Shown here one piece after another: positions 36,789 to 45,825 of a DNA stretch of 64,000 nucleotides. Made by a program: the position numbers and the translations under genes. How positions within the stretch are numbered: position 1 is the first letter of the stretch; every line of letters starts with the position of its first letter. A model generated the notes under the pieces. It was not told the origin of the DNA. It did no database searches and saw nothing but the letters and a program-made list of their open reading frames with translations. The DNA comes from Ochrobactrum sp. CM-21-5 (GTDB lineage Bacteria; Pseudomonadota; Alphaproteobacteria; Rhizobiales; Rhizobiaceae), in assembly GCF_014253075.1 (NCBI RefSeq), contig NZ_JACLZJ010000001.1, forward strand, positions 930,001 to 994,000. The letters run 5' to 3'.

Positions 36789-37967
36789 TTACTTTCTTCT
36801 TGTTGCATTGAAAAGAAGATAAACATTGCTCAATATAAGCGCTATTACTATTAACCATAGCAGGCGATTATTTTTCGCTGTTCGAGTAGCTTGATCAGCA
36901 TCAGAAAACCCAATGGATTGATCAAAAAATTTCTTACCGTTTATATAAACATCCCCATTAAGGTAGATGCCATCGTTGTTGTCTATTGCAAGAAACTCTT
37001 TCGTGTTGTCATTGGACGTTATTCGAATGCCGCCAGTTCCCATTCTTGCGGTAAGCCAACCATTTTTGTCTTCTGAGCCAGGCCAGCGGTTACCCCCATA
37101 TATTTCGCCCGATCTCCCTTCATTAACTATTAATCCCGTCCCTATACCGTCACTTTTAAATTGCATGGCTCCTTCGGTAAAGAGAGCCCGACGGAAGTCC
37201 AAGCCTATTTTAGCTTTGTCGAAGTCAGCGACAACTAACCGGCCATATTCTGGCTGGATGGAGTTCTTTACATAAAGAGCGGCTTCGAAAGCTCCATGAG
37301 GAACTTGGCCCTCTTGGAGCCGATCTGTGTCCTCAGAGCGTACTTCAATTGCCATCGAGTTAGGGTTCCCAAATCCTACGACTTGAAGACCGGTCTTGCT
37401 CATATTGGGATAAACACCAGGTTTGCTGCTATTAAGAACATCGATTTCGAGGCCGATTAGTTGGTTATCCACCTCACTGCATGAAAGCAGATTTGGTTCT
37501 CCATATGTCTCGAGAGGTCCGCCTTTTACATAAGCGGGACACGAGGATCGGGCGCTTAAAAAACCTCCCCAAGATTTGGCACCATTTACTATGGAAGTGG
37601 AATCGCCCCAAATTGAAACTGCGTTAACATTGGGGACTTTATTTGTAGTCTGAACAAAAAGGCTTTGATAGTGATTATGACTATTCTCATAATTTTGGGC
37701 TGTTTCATTATCTGGACTATGTATTTGAACAGGTTCGCCTTTAAAATTGTGGAAAACCGTGTTTGCATCTACGACATCTCCGATATATTTATATCCACCA
37801 AGTGCAGTATCTAAACCATAATACCAAGCATTTAGACCGTCCTTCAGTGGGTTATTGCCTCGGACTTCAATGTCTTGGGGAGCACCGAGCGGATTCGATT
37901 GAGCTGACACCGCTGTGGCTAGTAGCATAGTCGATATGTAGACATATTTTGATACAGTAAGAAGCAA
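36789..37967 (-). CDS. Secreted or periplasmic protein with C-terminal membrane anchor, unknown
   Basis: 392 residues. A signal peptide (YVYISTMLLATAVSAQS), a long beta-rich body with tail-fibre-like glycine/asparagine repeats (GDVYINGKKFFD, GGIRITSNDNTKEFLAIDNN), then a C-terminal helix LWLIVIALILSNVYLLF with a positive tail (NATRRK). I do not recognise the family. It is the only cassette gene on the minus strand and has its own promoter side near the IS66 end. It could modify or bind the exported glycan, but nothing proves it. Confidence 0.55.
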   Translation of the reverse strand: MLLTVSKYVYISTMLLATAVSAQSNPLGAPQDIEVRGNNPLKDGLNAWYYGLDTALGGYKYIGDVVDANTVFHNFKGEPVQIHSPDNETAQNYENSHNHYQSLFVQTTNKVPNVNAVSIWGDSTSIVNGAKSWGGFLSARSSCPAYVKGGPLETYGEPNLLSCSEVDNQLIGLEIDVLNSSKPGVYPNMSKTGLQVVGFGNPNSMAIEVRSEDTDRLQEGQVPHGAFEAALYVKNSIQPEYGRLVVADFDKAKIGLDFRRALFTEGAMQFKSDGIGTGLIVNEGRSGEIYGGNRWPGSEDKNGWLTARMGTGGIRITSNDNTKEFLAIDNNDGIYLNGDVYINGKKFFDQSIGFSDADQATRTAKNNRLLWLIVIALILSNVYLLFNATRRK

Positions 37968-38030
37968 GGTGTAACCTCCATTAAATGATGGCGGTTGATT
38001 AGCACAAACGATGGCGAATTACATCCATTG

Positions 38031-38148
38031 TGAAGTGCCCCCCGTTTCGACCGGACAGTCGGCATAAGCAGAAAGGCTCAAGCACAGACTTGAGGACAGG
38101 CTTATGTCTAACGAGTATCGACACGTTGAATTGCGGACGGGTGATGAG
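38031..38148. mobile_element. IS66-type left end with the first codons of its tnpA
   Basis: The first 55 bp are the inverse of 28079-28133. The copy extends further and, from ATG 38104, encodes MSNEYRHVELRTGDE, matching the N-terminus of IS66-family accessory TnpA, before being cut by the IS3-type element at 38149. Confidence 0.65.
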
Positions 38149-38350
38149 AGAGGTGGCTCGGTTTGTTTGAACAGTTTCGGGCGTTTCGTTAAGTGGATTT
38201 CCGCCTCGATTATGCCGCCACCATCATCGGTGCCAGCGCGTTGAAATAAGCCTGATCCGGCGTCTGCCGGTCAAGAGATGGTAATCCCCCCGCCAAATAA
38301 CGGACTTCAAAAGTAGAATTTTCTCGGGCTATATGATCGAGGAGATTTTG

Positions 38351-38614
38351 ATGAAGACGAGCAGATTCAGCGAACCGCAAATCCTTGCCATCCTTCGCCA
38401 GGCGGAAGGCGGCGTCCCTGTACCCGAGTTATGCCGGGAACATGGAATGAGCACTGCGTCATTCTACAAATGGCGATCCAAATACGGTGGCATGGATGCC
38501 TCGATGATCAGCCAGATGAAGGCTCTGGAAGACGAGAACCGTCGCCTGAAGAAGATGTATGCGGAGATGAGCATGCAGGCGGAACTGCTTAAAGAGGCTC
38601 TTGGAAAAAAGTGA
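38351..38614 (+). CDS. IS3-family transposase OrfA
   Basis: 87 residues with an N-terminal helix-turn-helix ([36 protein letters not shown]) and a C-terminal leucine-zipper segment ([16 protein letters not shown]). It binds the IS ends. The 3' end has the slippery AAAAAAG (38605-38611) just before the stop, expected to give the OrfAB fusion by -1 frameshifting. Confidence 0.9.
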   Translation: MKTSRFSEPQILAILRQAEGGVPVPELCREHGMSTASFYKWRSKYGGMDASMISQMKALEDENRRLKKMYAEMSMQAELLKEALGKK

Positions 38615-39438
38615 CGCGGCCATCTCAACGCCGGGAGATGGCCGGGAAAGCAGTGGCGTTGCGAGGGGTGAGCGTTGCGCTTGCCTGCCGCACCTTCGAG
38701 GTCAGCGAGACATGTTATCGTTACAGCGCCAAGCTGAACGATGAGAACGAGCAGATTGCCGATCTCCTGATCGGACTGACGCGGGCAAAGAAGACCTGGG
38801 GCTTCGGTCTGTGTTTCCTTTATTTGCGCAATGTCCGGGGGCATCACTGGAACCATAAACGCGTTTACCGCATCTATCGTGAGCTTGAATTGAACCTCAG
38901 GATCAAGCCGCGCAAGCGGTTGAAGCGGGACAAGCCCGATGCTCTGACCGTGCCAGATGCGCCGAACATGGTCTGGTCCATGGATTTCATGGCCGACCGG
39001 CTGGAGGATGGAAGGCAATTCCGGCTGCTGAACGTCCTGGACGACTTCAACCGCGAAGGTTTGAGCATTGAGGTAGACTTCTCGCTGCCTGCTGAACGCG
39101 TCATCCGCAGCCTCAACCAGATCATCGAATGGCGCGGCAAACCATTCGCAATTCGTGTTGATAATGGGCCGGAATACGTCAGTGGCAAACTGATGGAGTG
39201 GGCTGCCAACCAAGGTATCACCTTGAGCCATATCCAACCCGGCAAGCCACAACAGAATGCGTATGTCGAGCGCTACAATCGCACCGTTCGGAATGAGTGG
39301 CTCGACCAATACATCATCGAAAGCATTGAGGAGGCGCAGGAATTTGCCACGCAGTGGCTATGGACCTACAACAACGAACGTCCCAATATGGGCATCGGCG
39401 GCGTAACGCCCGCACAGAAACTGAAAATGGCCGCGTGA
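38611..39438 (+). CDS. IS3-family transposase OrfB (DDE integrase)
   Basis: 275 residues in the -1 frame relative to OrfA. It has the integrase core with catalytic residues in [11 protein letters not shown] (D), [10 protein letters not shown] (D) and [17 protein letters not shown] (E). Full length with no internal stop, so the element could be active. Confidence 0.92.
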   Translation: MTRPSQRREMAGKAVALRGVSVALACRTFEVSETCYRYSAKLNDENEQIADLLIGLTRAKKTWGFGLCFLYLRNVRGHHWNHKRVYRIYRELELNLRIKPRKRLKRDKPDALTVPDAPNMVWSMDFMADRLEDGRQFRLLNVLDDFNREGLSIEVDFSLPAERVIRSLNQIIEWRGKPFAIRVDNGPEYVSGKLMEWAANQGITLSHIQPGKPQQNAYVERYNRTVRNEWLDQYIIESIEEAQEFATQWLWTYNNERPNMGIGGVTPAQKLKMAA

Positions 39439-39477
39439 ATTCTACTGACGAGCCCCGTTAAAAACGGGGGGATTACC

Positions 39478-40165
39478 GGGTAACCGCCAGCTTGCGCAGG
39501 AGGTAGGGATAGATTTTGTGACCTGGCGCTGGTTTTGAAGTGTTCGGGCGACGATAGATCGCCTCGATACCCATCTTCTTCATCAGCGTGGCGACGTGCA
39601 GCCGCCCAGTTTCCAGGCCTTCTCCCTTCAAAAGCCCTTGCAACATCCGACTTCCCGCGAACGGATATTCGAGATGCAGTTCGTCGATCCGGCGCATCAG
39701 GGCAAGATCGCCATCAGATACTGGACGCGGCGAATAGTAGACGCTGCCACGGCTGAAGCCGAGGAGCCTGGCCTGCCTCACGACCGACAGCTTGTGCTCG
39801 CGGTCGATCATTTCTTTCCGCCCAGCAATCCCGCCTTGCCGAGCGCACTGGATATCGTAGCGGGGACCGTGGCCCCAGTGGGGCCGCGTAAGCCCCAAGC
39901 GAAGCATCGTTCTCCAAGGTCAGTTCGCCGATCTTGGCGTGAAGCGTTTTCACATCGATGCTCGGTCCGGCCGGTTCCGCCTTCGCTTCATCACCGAAAA
40001 CGCCTGTCGCCCCCTCAAGTAGCTGGTCTTTCCACTGCTTGATCTGATTGGCATGCACGTCGAACTGCTGGGATAATTCCACCAGTGTCTGCTCACCTCG
40101 GATCGCAGCAAGCGCCACTTTTGCCTTGAAAGCCGGGCTGTGGTTCCGGCGCGGTCGTCTGTCAT
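39478..40165 (-). pseudogene. Degenerate orfA/orfB of the outer IS3 element
   Basis: OrfA reads NHSPAFKAKVALAAIRGEQT and LHAKIGELTLEND; orfB reads MIDREHKLSVVRQARLLGF to GHKIYPYLLRKLAVTR, where it meets the inner IS. ATG 40165 has a good GGAGATACC site but is one base out of frame with the conserved orfA, and about 52 bp of foreign sequence (39854-39905) lies between orfA and orfB. Not functional. Confidence 0.8.
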
Positions 40166-40250
40166 GGTATCTCCTGTTCCTGGCATCTAAGCCGAACTCA
40201 GGCAGAAATTCCACTTATCCTAGCTGTGCAGATTTCCCGAGCCACCTCTG

Positions 40251-40271
40251 GTCGTAGCCAGGCTGGTTTAG
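40251..40271 (+). pseudogene. Last codons of a second rmlD copy
   Basis: GTCGTAGCCAGGCTGGTTTAG encodes VVARLV-stop; the intact rmlD ends GTCGTGATCAGGCTGGTTTAG (VVIRLV-stop) at 44147-44167. The relic directly abuts the IS3 end at 40249, and the following ~200 bp also match the intact rmlD downstream region. Confidence 0.75.
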
Positions 40272-40298
40272 CATTCAAGTGCGAATATCTCTGATGCG

Positions 40299-40328
40299 GC
40301 ATCGCTCAATGGGCGGTGCGGCTTTTTT
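40299..40328 (+). terminator. Terminator in right-end module copy 1
   Basis: GCATCGC (40299-40305) pairs with GCGGTGC (40313-40319), then GGCTTTTTTC. It is orphaned now that its rmlD copy is lost. Confidence 0.6.
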
Positions 40329-40470
40329 CGTATCTGACGCAAATAATTTCCGTCTCTTGACGCTGTGCGCCAACTGTAGCACAAACCTATGACACATTTG
40401 GCGAATGCAAAAAATGATTTATTGAAATCATTGAGGAATTTTACGTGGCTGGGAAACCAGGCATTTGCCT

Positions 40471-40773
40471 GGAAACTTTCATGTGTTTTGCACCTGTTGC
40501 TCGTCCTTTCTCAATTTTGCATGCGCTTACGAAAATTTTCATTCCGGCACTCCTCTGCGTTGCCTTCCGTAAAGCTCGTCTCTACGAGAATATGGTGTCA
40601 AAGTTTATGAGTCCGCGCCGTAGGTATTTGACCTAGGTGAAGTTTAGTGCTCGCGATATAGTCAGAAAAATTCGCAGGGTCAGTCGTTGCTAATTTCAAA
40701 GAGTGAAGTTGCGCAATGCGTTGATAGACCGGAGTATTGGGGGCGGGTAGGAGAAACTGATTACGGAGGTTGT
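40471..40773. other. Leader region of the rml operon
   Basis: 303 bp with no supportable gene. It should contain the rmlA promoter. GGAGG at 40765-40769 is the rmlA ribosome site. Confidence 0.5.
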
Positions 40774-41658
40774 ATGAAAGGGATCATTCTCGCTGGCGGT
40801 AGCGGTAGCCGTCTCTTCCCTCTGACTATTGCAGTTTCGAAGCAACTTCTTCCGATCTATGATAAGCCGATGATTTATTACCCGCTGAGCGTGTTGATGC
40901 TGGCGGGGATCAGGGATGTTCTGGTTATCTCGACACCGCATGATCTGCCGCTTTTCCGCAAGTTACTCGGAGATGGCAGTGAGTTCGGCATGAACTTTTC
41001 ATTCGCGGAACAACCGCAACCAAACGGTCTGGCGGAAGCTTTCATCATTGGTCGCCGTTTTATCGGTAACGACCACGTGGCGATGATCCTCGGCGACAAT
41101 ATCTATTTCGGCGACGGCCTGTCTCAGTTGTGCCAAAGCGCTGCCCGTCTGGATAAGGGGGGAGCGGTATTTGCGTATCGGGTGGAAGACCCCCAGCGCT
41201 ATGGCGTGGTTGAGTTTGATAAGACAACCGGTAAGGCAATCTCCATCGAGGAAAAGCCGGTTAAGCCTAAATCCTCTTGGGCCGTCACCGGACTGTATTT
41301 TTACGACAATGATGTCGTTGACATTGCGGCCTCGCTCAAGCCCTCCGCGCGTGGCGAACTGGAGATTACTGCAGTCAACAATATCTATCTTCAGCGTGGT
41401 GATCTGACGGTTCAGCGATTAGGACGGGGTTATGCTTGGCTTGATACAGGCACGCATGATAGCCTTCAGGACGCATCTTCTTTCGTACGCACAATCGAGA
41501 AACGGCAAGGCATAAAAATTGCCTGTCCTGAGGAAATCGGGTTTGAAAAAGGCTGGATTGATGGAGACGCCGTTCTTGAACGCGCCAGTAAATTAGGTCA
41601 GACTGAGTATGCTGCCTATCTGCGCCGCCGTGTCGAGGAAATCGGTGGCGAACGATGA
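40774..41658 (+). CDS. rmlA: Glucose-1-phosphate thymidylyltransferase
   Basis: 294 residues, full length. The nucleotidyltransferase signature [16 protein letters not shown], then [27 protein letters not shown], and [20 protein letters not shown] are all present. It makes dTDP-glucose from dTTP and glucose-1-phosphate, step 1 of dTDP-L-rhamnose synthesis. GGAGG precedes ATG 40774; the frame is open upstream to 40687. The stop overlaps rmlC (ATGA). Confidence 0.95.
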   Translation: MKGIILAGGSGSRLFPLTIAVSKQLLPIYDKPMIYYPLSVLMLAGIRDVLVISTPHDLPLFRKLLGDGSEFGMNFSFAEQPQPNGLAEAFIIGRRFIGNDHVAMILGDNIYFGDGLSQLCQSAARLDKGGAVFAYRVEDPQRYGVVEFDKTTGKAISIEEKPVKPKSSWAVTGLYFYDNDVVDIAASLKPSARGELEITAVNNIYLQRGDLTVQRLGRGYAWLDTGTHDSLQDASSFVRTIEKRQGIKIACPEEIGFEKGWIDGDAVLERASKLGQTEYAAYLRRRVEEIGGER

Positions 41659-42206
41659 TGGTCCGGCGGTTGGAGCTTGATGGTCTTGTGGAAATCGTCC
41701 CCCGGAAGTTCGGTGATGACCGTGGCTTTTTCTCCGAAACCTATAATGCGAAATCGTTCGCTGAAGCTGATGTTGATCTGAGTTTTGTTCAGGACAATCA
41801 TTCCTATTCGATCGCCAAGGGCGTTGTGCGCGGGCTTCATTACCAGTTGCCGCCATTTGCGCAGGACAAGCTGGTCCGTGTCACGCGCGGTGCAATTTTG
41901 GATGTTGCGGTGGATATCCGCAAAAGCTCGCCGACATTCGGGAAATGGGTTGCGTTGGAAGTCTCGGCTGAAAAATGGAACCAGATTCTGGTGCCGAAGG
42001 GCTTCGCACATGGCTTTATGACGCTCGTGGAGGATACCGAAGTTATTTACAAGGTGACGGATTATTATTCTCCTGAGCACGAGCGCTCGATCCGATTTGA
42101 TGATCCGGCAATTGGTATCGATTGGCCTCTTCCATCTTCAGGCGTCCAACTTTCCGATAAGGATGAGAAAGCATCACTGCTTGCTGATGCAGACGTTTTT
42201 GCTTGA
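41655..42206 (+). CDS. rmlC: dTDP-4-dehydrorhamnose 3,5-epimerase
   Basis: 183 residues, cupin fold. Key segments are [33 protein letters not shown] with the catalytic His, [18 protein letters not shown] and [23 protein letters not shown] (split here at 20 as [15 protein letters not shown]). Step 3 of dTDP-rhamnose synthesis. It starts inside the rmlA stop and is followed by rmlB after 9 bp. Confidence 0.95.
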   Translation: MMVRRLELDGLVEIVPRKFGDDRGFFSETYNAKSFAEADVDLSFVQDNHSYSIAKGVVRGLHYQLPPFAQDKLVRVTRGAILDVAVDIRKSSPTFGKWVALEVSAEKWNQILVPKGFAHGFMTLVEDTEVIYKVTDYYSPEHERSIRFDDPAIGIDWPLPSSGVQLSDKDEKASLLADADVFA

Positions 42207-42215
42207 GGAAATGCT

Positions 42216-43292
42216 ATGAATATTCTTGTCACAGGGGGAGCAGGATTCATTGGTTCTGCGGTGTGTCGCCATTTGGCTGATGATCCCAAGGCCAATGTCT
42301 TCAATCTCGATAAGCTGACCTATGCGGGTAATCTGGCCTCTCTGCGTCAGATCGAAAACCATCCGAATTACAGCTTCCTTCAAGCTGATATTTGTGATGA
42401 TACGGGCGTTCTGGAGATTTTGCGCACCAACAAAATCGACGTCATTATGCATTTGGCAGCGGAAAGCCACGTTGACCGTTCAATTGATGGTCCTGGCGCA
42501 TTCATCGAGACGAATATCGTTGGAACATTCCGTCTTTTGAATGCAGCCCTTGCTTATTGGCGTGAATTGCCGGGACCGCGCAAATCGGCTTTCCGTTTTC
42601 ATCATATTTCAACCGATGAGGTGTTTGGCGATTTACCGTTCGATAGCGGCATTTTCACGGAAGAAACGCCATATCAGCCGTCGTCGCCTTATTCGGCATC
42701 GAAAGCCGCATCCGATCATCTGGTACGTGCCTGGCATGAGACTTATGGGCTGCCGGTCGTACTGTCCAATTGCTCAAACAATTATGGGCCTTACCATTTT
42801 CCGGAAAAGCTGATCCCGCTCGTCATTCTCAATGCGCTCGACCAAAAGCCATTGCCAATTTATGGGGCAGGGACGAATGTGCGTGACTGGCTTTATGTCG
42901 AGGATCATGCGCGTGCTCTGGCACTGGTCGCGACCACTGGCAAGCTGGGCGAAAGCTACAATATCGGCGGGCGTGCAGAGCGCACCAACCTGAACGTGGT
43001 GGAAACCATCTGCGCCATTCTGGACAAGAAGCGGCCTCGGGCAAACGGCAAGAGCTATGCCGATCTGATCACCTTCGTAACGGATCGACCGGGACATGAC
43101 CGTCGCTATGCGATTGACGCTTCGAAGATCGAGCGTGAATTGGGGTGGAAGCCACAGGAAACCTTCGAGACCGGATTGGAAAAAACCATTCAGTGGTATT
43201 TCGATAATGCATGGTGGTGGGAGCCGATCCGCAGCGGTACCTATGCTGGTGAGCGTCTGGGCAGTACGCCAGTAAAAGAGGCCAAAGCATGA
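42216..43292 (+). CDS. rmlB: dTDP-glucose 4,6-dehydratase
   Basis: 358 residues, extended SDR. NAD site [25 protein letters not shown], the dehydratase Asp/Glu pair in [11 protein letters not shown], and the [15 protein letters not shown] Tyr-x3-Lys are all present. Step 2 of the pathway. The order A-C-B-D with 4-bp overlaps at both ends of the block shows a compact operon. Confidence 0.95.
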   Translation: MNILVTGGAGFIGSAVCRHLADDPKANVFNLDKLTYAGNLASLRQIENHPNYSFLQADICDDTGVLEILRTNKIDVIMHLAAESHVDRSIDGPGAFIETNIVGTFRLLNAALAYWRELPGPRKSAFRFHHISTDEVFGDLPFDSGIFTEETPYQPSSPYSASKAASDHLVRAWHETYGLPVVLSNCSNNYGPYHFPEKLIPLVILNALDQKPLPIYGAGTNVRDWLYVEDHARALALVATTGKLGESYNIGGRAERTNLNVVETICAILDKKRPRANGKSYADLITFVTDRPGHDRRYAIDASKIERELGWKPQETFETGLEKTIQWYFDNAWWWEPIRSGTYAGERLGSTPVKEAKA

Positions 43293-44167
43293 AATTTCTG
43301 GTGACCGGGCGGGAAGGGCAGGTTGTCCAGAGCCTTATCGAGAAAGCTTCTCAACATTCTGACCTGCAAGTGATAGCACTTGGTCGCCCGGTACTGGATC
43401 TGGTAAAGCCAGAAACAGTGCATAATGCCATTGCGGCGATCAAGCCCGACTTCGTCATTTCCGCTGCCGCTTATACTGCGGTGGATCTGGCTGAGGACGA
43501 GCGAGAACTTGCTTTTGCGGTGAATGCAACAGGTGCGCAAGCAGTTGCCGAAGCAGCAAAGGCTTGCAATGTTCCCGTCATCCATCTGTCGACGGATTAT
43601 GTTTTTGCGGGTGACGCTGATGAACCCTATGTTGAATCGGATGCCACCGGGCCTCGCAGTGTCTATGGAAGCTCCAAGCTTGAAGGCGAGCGTCTGGTTG
43701 CGCAAGCGAATCCACGCCACATCCTTTTGCGGACGGCGTGGGTCTATAGCCCCTTTGGCAAGAATTTCGTCAAGACGATGCTGAAGCTCGCGGAGACGCG
43801 CAACGCTCTCTCGGTCGTTTCTGATCAATGGGGCAATCCGACCAGCGCACTCGATATCGCTGACGCGATTATCCATGTGGCGGATCATTTGGCCGCAACG
43901 CCTGACTTTTCCGCTTATAGTGTTTATCATCTGGCCGGTAGGGGCGATACGAACTGGAGCGGCTTTGCACGCGCCATATTCAGTGAAAGTGCCAAACTTG
44001 GCGGGCCGACCGCGACTGTGAGGGATATTGCGACGGCCGATTATCCGACCAAGACCGCACGCCCTGCAAACTCACGCTTGTCGACTGCAAAATTCCAGGA
44101 GGTGTTCAACTGGTCTGCACCTCAATGGCAAACGTCATTACGGGATGTCGTGATCAGGCTGGTTTAG
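43289..44167 (+). CDS. rmlD: dTDP-4-dehydrorhamnose reductase
   Basis: 292 residues. The N-terminal glycine motif is [11 protein letters not shown] rather than the usual TGxxGQLG. Catalytic [10 protein letters not shown] and YGSSKLEGE are intact. It makes dTDP-L-rhamnose in the last step. The start overlaps rmlB by ATGA. It is the last gene of the island; its terminator and 3' flank recur at 40251. Confidence 0.94.
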   Translation: MKFLVTGREGQVVQSLIEKASQHSDLQVIALGRPVLDLVKPETVHNAIAAIKPDFVISAAAYTAVDLAEDERELAFAVNATGAQAVAEAAKACNVPVIHLSTDYVFAGDADEPYVESDATGPRSVYGSSKLEGERLVAQANPRHILLRTAWVYSPFGKNFVKTMLKLAETRNALSVVSDQWGNPTSALDIADAIIHVADHLAATPDFSAYSVYHLAGRGDTNWSGFARAIFSESAKLGGPTATVRDIATADYPTKTARPANSRLSTAKFQEVFNWSAPQWQTSLRDVVIRLV

Positions 44168-44191
44168 CGTTTAAGTGGGATTATCTCTGAT

Positions 44192-44226
44192 GCGGCATCG
44201 CTTAACGGGCGGTGCCGCGTTTTTTC
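44192..44226 (+). terminator. Terminator after rmlD
   Basis: A 10-bp stem GCGGCATCGC (44192-44201) with GCGGTGCCGC (44209-44218), one wobble pair, then a run of six T. Confidence 0.88.
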
Positions 44227-44360
44227 GTATCGAGCGGAAATAATTTCCGCCTCTGCCTGCCTCTTGACGTCGTGCACCAACTGTAGCACAAACCTATGGC
44301 ACATTTGGCGAATGCGAAAAATGATTTATTGAAATCATTGAGGAATTTCACTTAGCTGGG

Positions 44361-44376
44361 AATCCAGGCGCTCCAG
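44361..44376 (+). other. attR: right attachment site of the island
   Basis: AATCCAGGCGCTCCAG matches the tRNA-Gln 3' end (15860-15875) at 15/16. It has no tRNA context of its own, as expected for the distal junction. Confidence 0.7.
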
Positions 44377-44850
44377 TATATTTGATTTATCAATAAAGTT
44401 ACTAAGTATGTGAGTTACTAAAGTTACGCTGGAATGTTTGCGACATCCCGAAGTTGTTGAGTCAAATATATATATGCCGCATTTGGACACATTAAGTTGA
44501 ATGCCACCCTATCAATGTTTTCAATCGGCCGTTGTCGGGCCAACTGTGTTTCTCTTTGCAGAGGGTAACAGTCCATGGATGTAAGGAAGGCTTGCCCTCC
44601 CGTGCTTTCGGATATCTCGGGCACTGGATACGGCTTTCTGCATGTCGCAAACTTGCAAGGATTTGTGGTCCGGTAATCTGCTCGTCGCCATCAGAATCTT
44701 ATCGATCAATTGCCGAGAAAATTCTGTTTTTGAAGTCGTGATTTGGCGGGATGATCACCACCAGACATCGTTCCTAATTGGCAGGCGAGCTGTCGGAATG
44801 CAGGCGCCGACATACAGGGTAGTGGACGCTTCCATTGCGTGAAAAGATGT
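44377..44850. other. Backbone gap to the right of attR, no gene seen
   Basis: 474 bp. I see no supportable reading frame, tRNA or clear terminator. The liv operon ends here on the minus strand. Confidence 0.5.
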
Positions 44851-45825
44851 TCATCGGCGCAGCCGGCGTGGCAATCTGGACCTGAACAGTTTTCCGAGCA
44901 GTCCCTGGGGGAAAATGATGACGACCGCTACAAAAATCACACCGATGGCCAGCAGCCAATACTGACCGATTTTGTCCGATAGCAGATACTCGATATACTT
45001 CACCAGAACTGCGCCCAGCATTGCTGCCAGAAGAACGGCTTTTCCGCCAACCGCCGCCCAGATCAGGATTTCTGTGGACAAGGCAAATCCGATAACAGCG
45101 GGCGAGACGAACGAAAACTGGATTGCAAACAGCGAACCGGCAATTGCGGCAACACCACCTGATATGGCAAATGCCATCGTCTTCCAAAGACCGACATTGT
45201 ACCCCAGATTGGCCATGCGCGGTTCGTTGGAGCTTATACCGCGGATGACCGTGCCTATTCTGGATTGCTGAATGAAAAACAATGCGATGTAGCAAATGAA
45301 CGTCAGCGATAGGACCACGATGTAGCCTGTCATGGGATCGGCGGTGTCGAAGCTCTGGCTTCCCATGGTCCAGCTTAGCGACGGCACATCAAGCAGTCCG
45401 TTGAAGCCCCCCAAATAGTCCCAGTTTGTCGCGATGCGCTCGGCGATGATCGCCATGACTATGGTGACGATACCAAAATAGGCGTTCTGGATAGCCCGAC
45501 CGAAAAACAGCGCCACCCCCAGAAGACCCGCCAGCAGCGAACCAGCCAGAAACGACAGGGCTAGAACGGACCAGCCCAGTTCGGGCAGTCCGGGCAGCAT
45601 GCCTTTTGTGGCAAGCCCCGCGATATAGGCTCCGGTGCCAAAGAATACGGATTGCCCAAAACACAAGAGGCCGGCTTGCCCCCATATGAAAGCGAGACTC
45701 ATAGCGGCGATGCCGTAGACCAGTGTCTGGCCGAACATTGCTAGTTCCCAGTCGCCCAGAATGAGCGGAACGATTGCGAAAGCGATCCAGACAAGGACGC
45801 TCGCCATCAACCAAGCCGATTTCAT
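44851..45825 (-). CDS. Branched-chain/amide ABC transporter permease (LivM type)
   Basis: 324 residues, about eight membrane helices. IWGQAGLLCFGQSVFFGTGAY is the conserved LivM N-terminal signature, and AGSLFAIQFSFVSP and WAAVGGKAVLLAAMLGA mark the coupling region. ATG 45825 has GGAGG and overlaps the livH-type stop by 4 bp. It is the last gene of a five-gene transport operon, livK-G-F-H-M in order of transcription. Confidence 0.9.
   Translation of the reverse strand: MKSAWLMASVLVWIAFAIVPLILGDWELAMFGQTLVYGIAAMSLAFIWGQAGLLCFGQSVFFGTGAYIAGLATKGMLPGLPELGWSVLALSFLAGSLLAGLLGVALFFGRAIQNAYFGIVTIVMAIIAERIATNWDYLGGFNGLLDVPSLSWTMGSQSFDTADPMTGYIVVLSLTFICYIALFFIQQSRIGTVIRGISSNEPRMANLGYNVGLWKTMAFAISGGVAAIAGSLFAIQFSFVSPAVIGFALSTEILIWAAVGGKAVLLAAMLGAVLVKYIEYLLSDKIGQYWLLAIGVIFVAVVIIFPQGLLGKLFRSRLPRRLRR

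Larger units (their letters stand above)
38280..39477 (+). mobile_element. Intact IS3-family insertion sequence (IS407-like), 1198 bp
   Basis: 13-bp perfect terminal repeats GGTAATCCCCCCG (38280-38292) and CGGGGGGATTACC (39465-39477), enclosing overlapping orfA and orfB. It sits inside the older IS3 relic; the lost middle of that element's orfB shows that insertion was accompanied or followed by a deletion. Confidence 0.88.
38149..40249 (-). mobile_element. Decayed IS3-family element, interrupted by a second IS
   Basis: 13-bp perfect terminal repeats AGAGGTGGCTCGG (38149-38161) and CCGAGCCACCTCT (40237-40249). Minus-strand relics include the end of orfB next to the left repeat (SLDRQTPDQAYFNALAPMM) and orfA plus the start of orfB at the right. 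The orfB middle is missing. No target duplication is visible. Confidence 0.8.
40251..40470 (+). repeat. Right-end module, copy 1
   Basis: Diverged direct repeat of 44147-44376. In order: rmlD 3' codons, terminator, TAATTTCCG segment, CTCTTGACG, the 26-bp motif (40372-40397), hairpin AATGATTT/AAATCATT (40413-40432) and an att-like GCTGGGAAACCAGGC (40448-40462). The att part is degraded; it is followed by the palindrome CCAGGCATTTGCCTGG. Confidence 0.75.
44147..44376 (+). repeat. Right-end module, copy 2 (active right end)
   Basis: Carries the rmlD 3' end, terminator, the 26-bp motif (44279-44304), hairpin AATGATTT/AAATCATT (44320-44339) and the att match at 44361-44376. It matches copy 1 along its whole length with scattered substitutions and an extra ~12 bp before CTCTTGACG. 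Confidence 0.8.

Noticed and set aside
38333-40214. A single compound transposon with several active transposases
   Set aside because: Only the inner element is intact; the outer one is frame-broken and lacks its catalytic middle.
40389-40636. Small frames after right-end module copy 1
   Set aside because: They begin inside the repeated module, have no ribosome site and no counterpart after copy 2.
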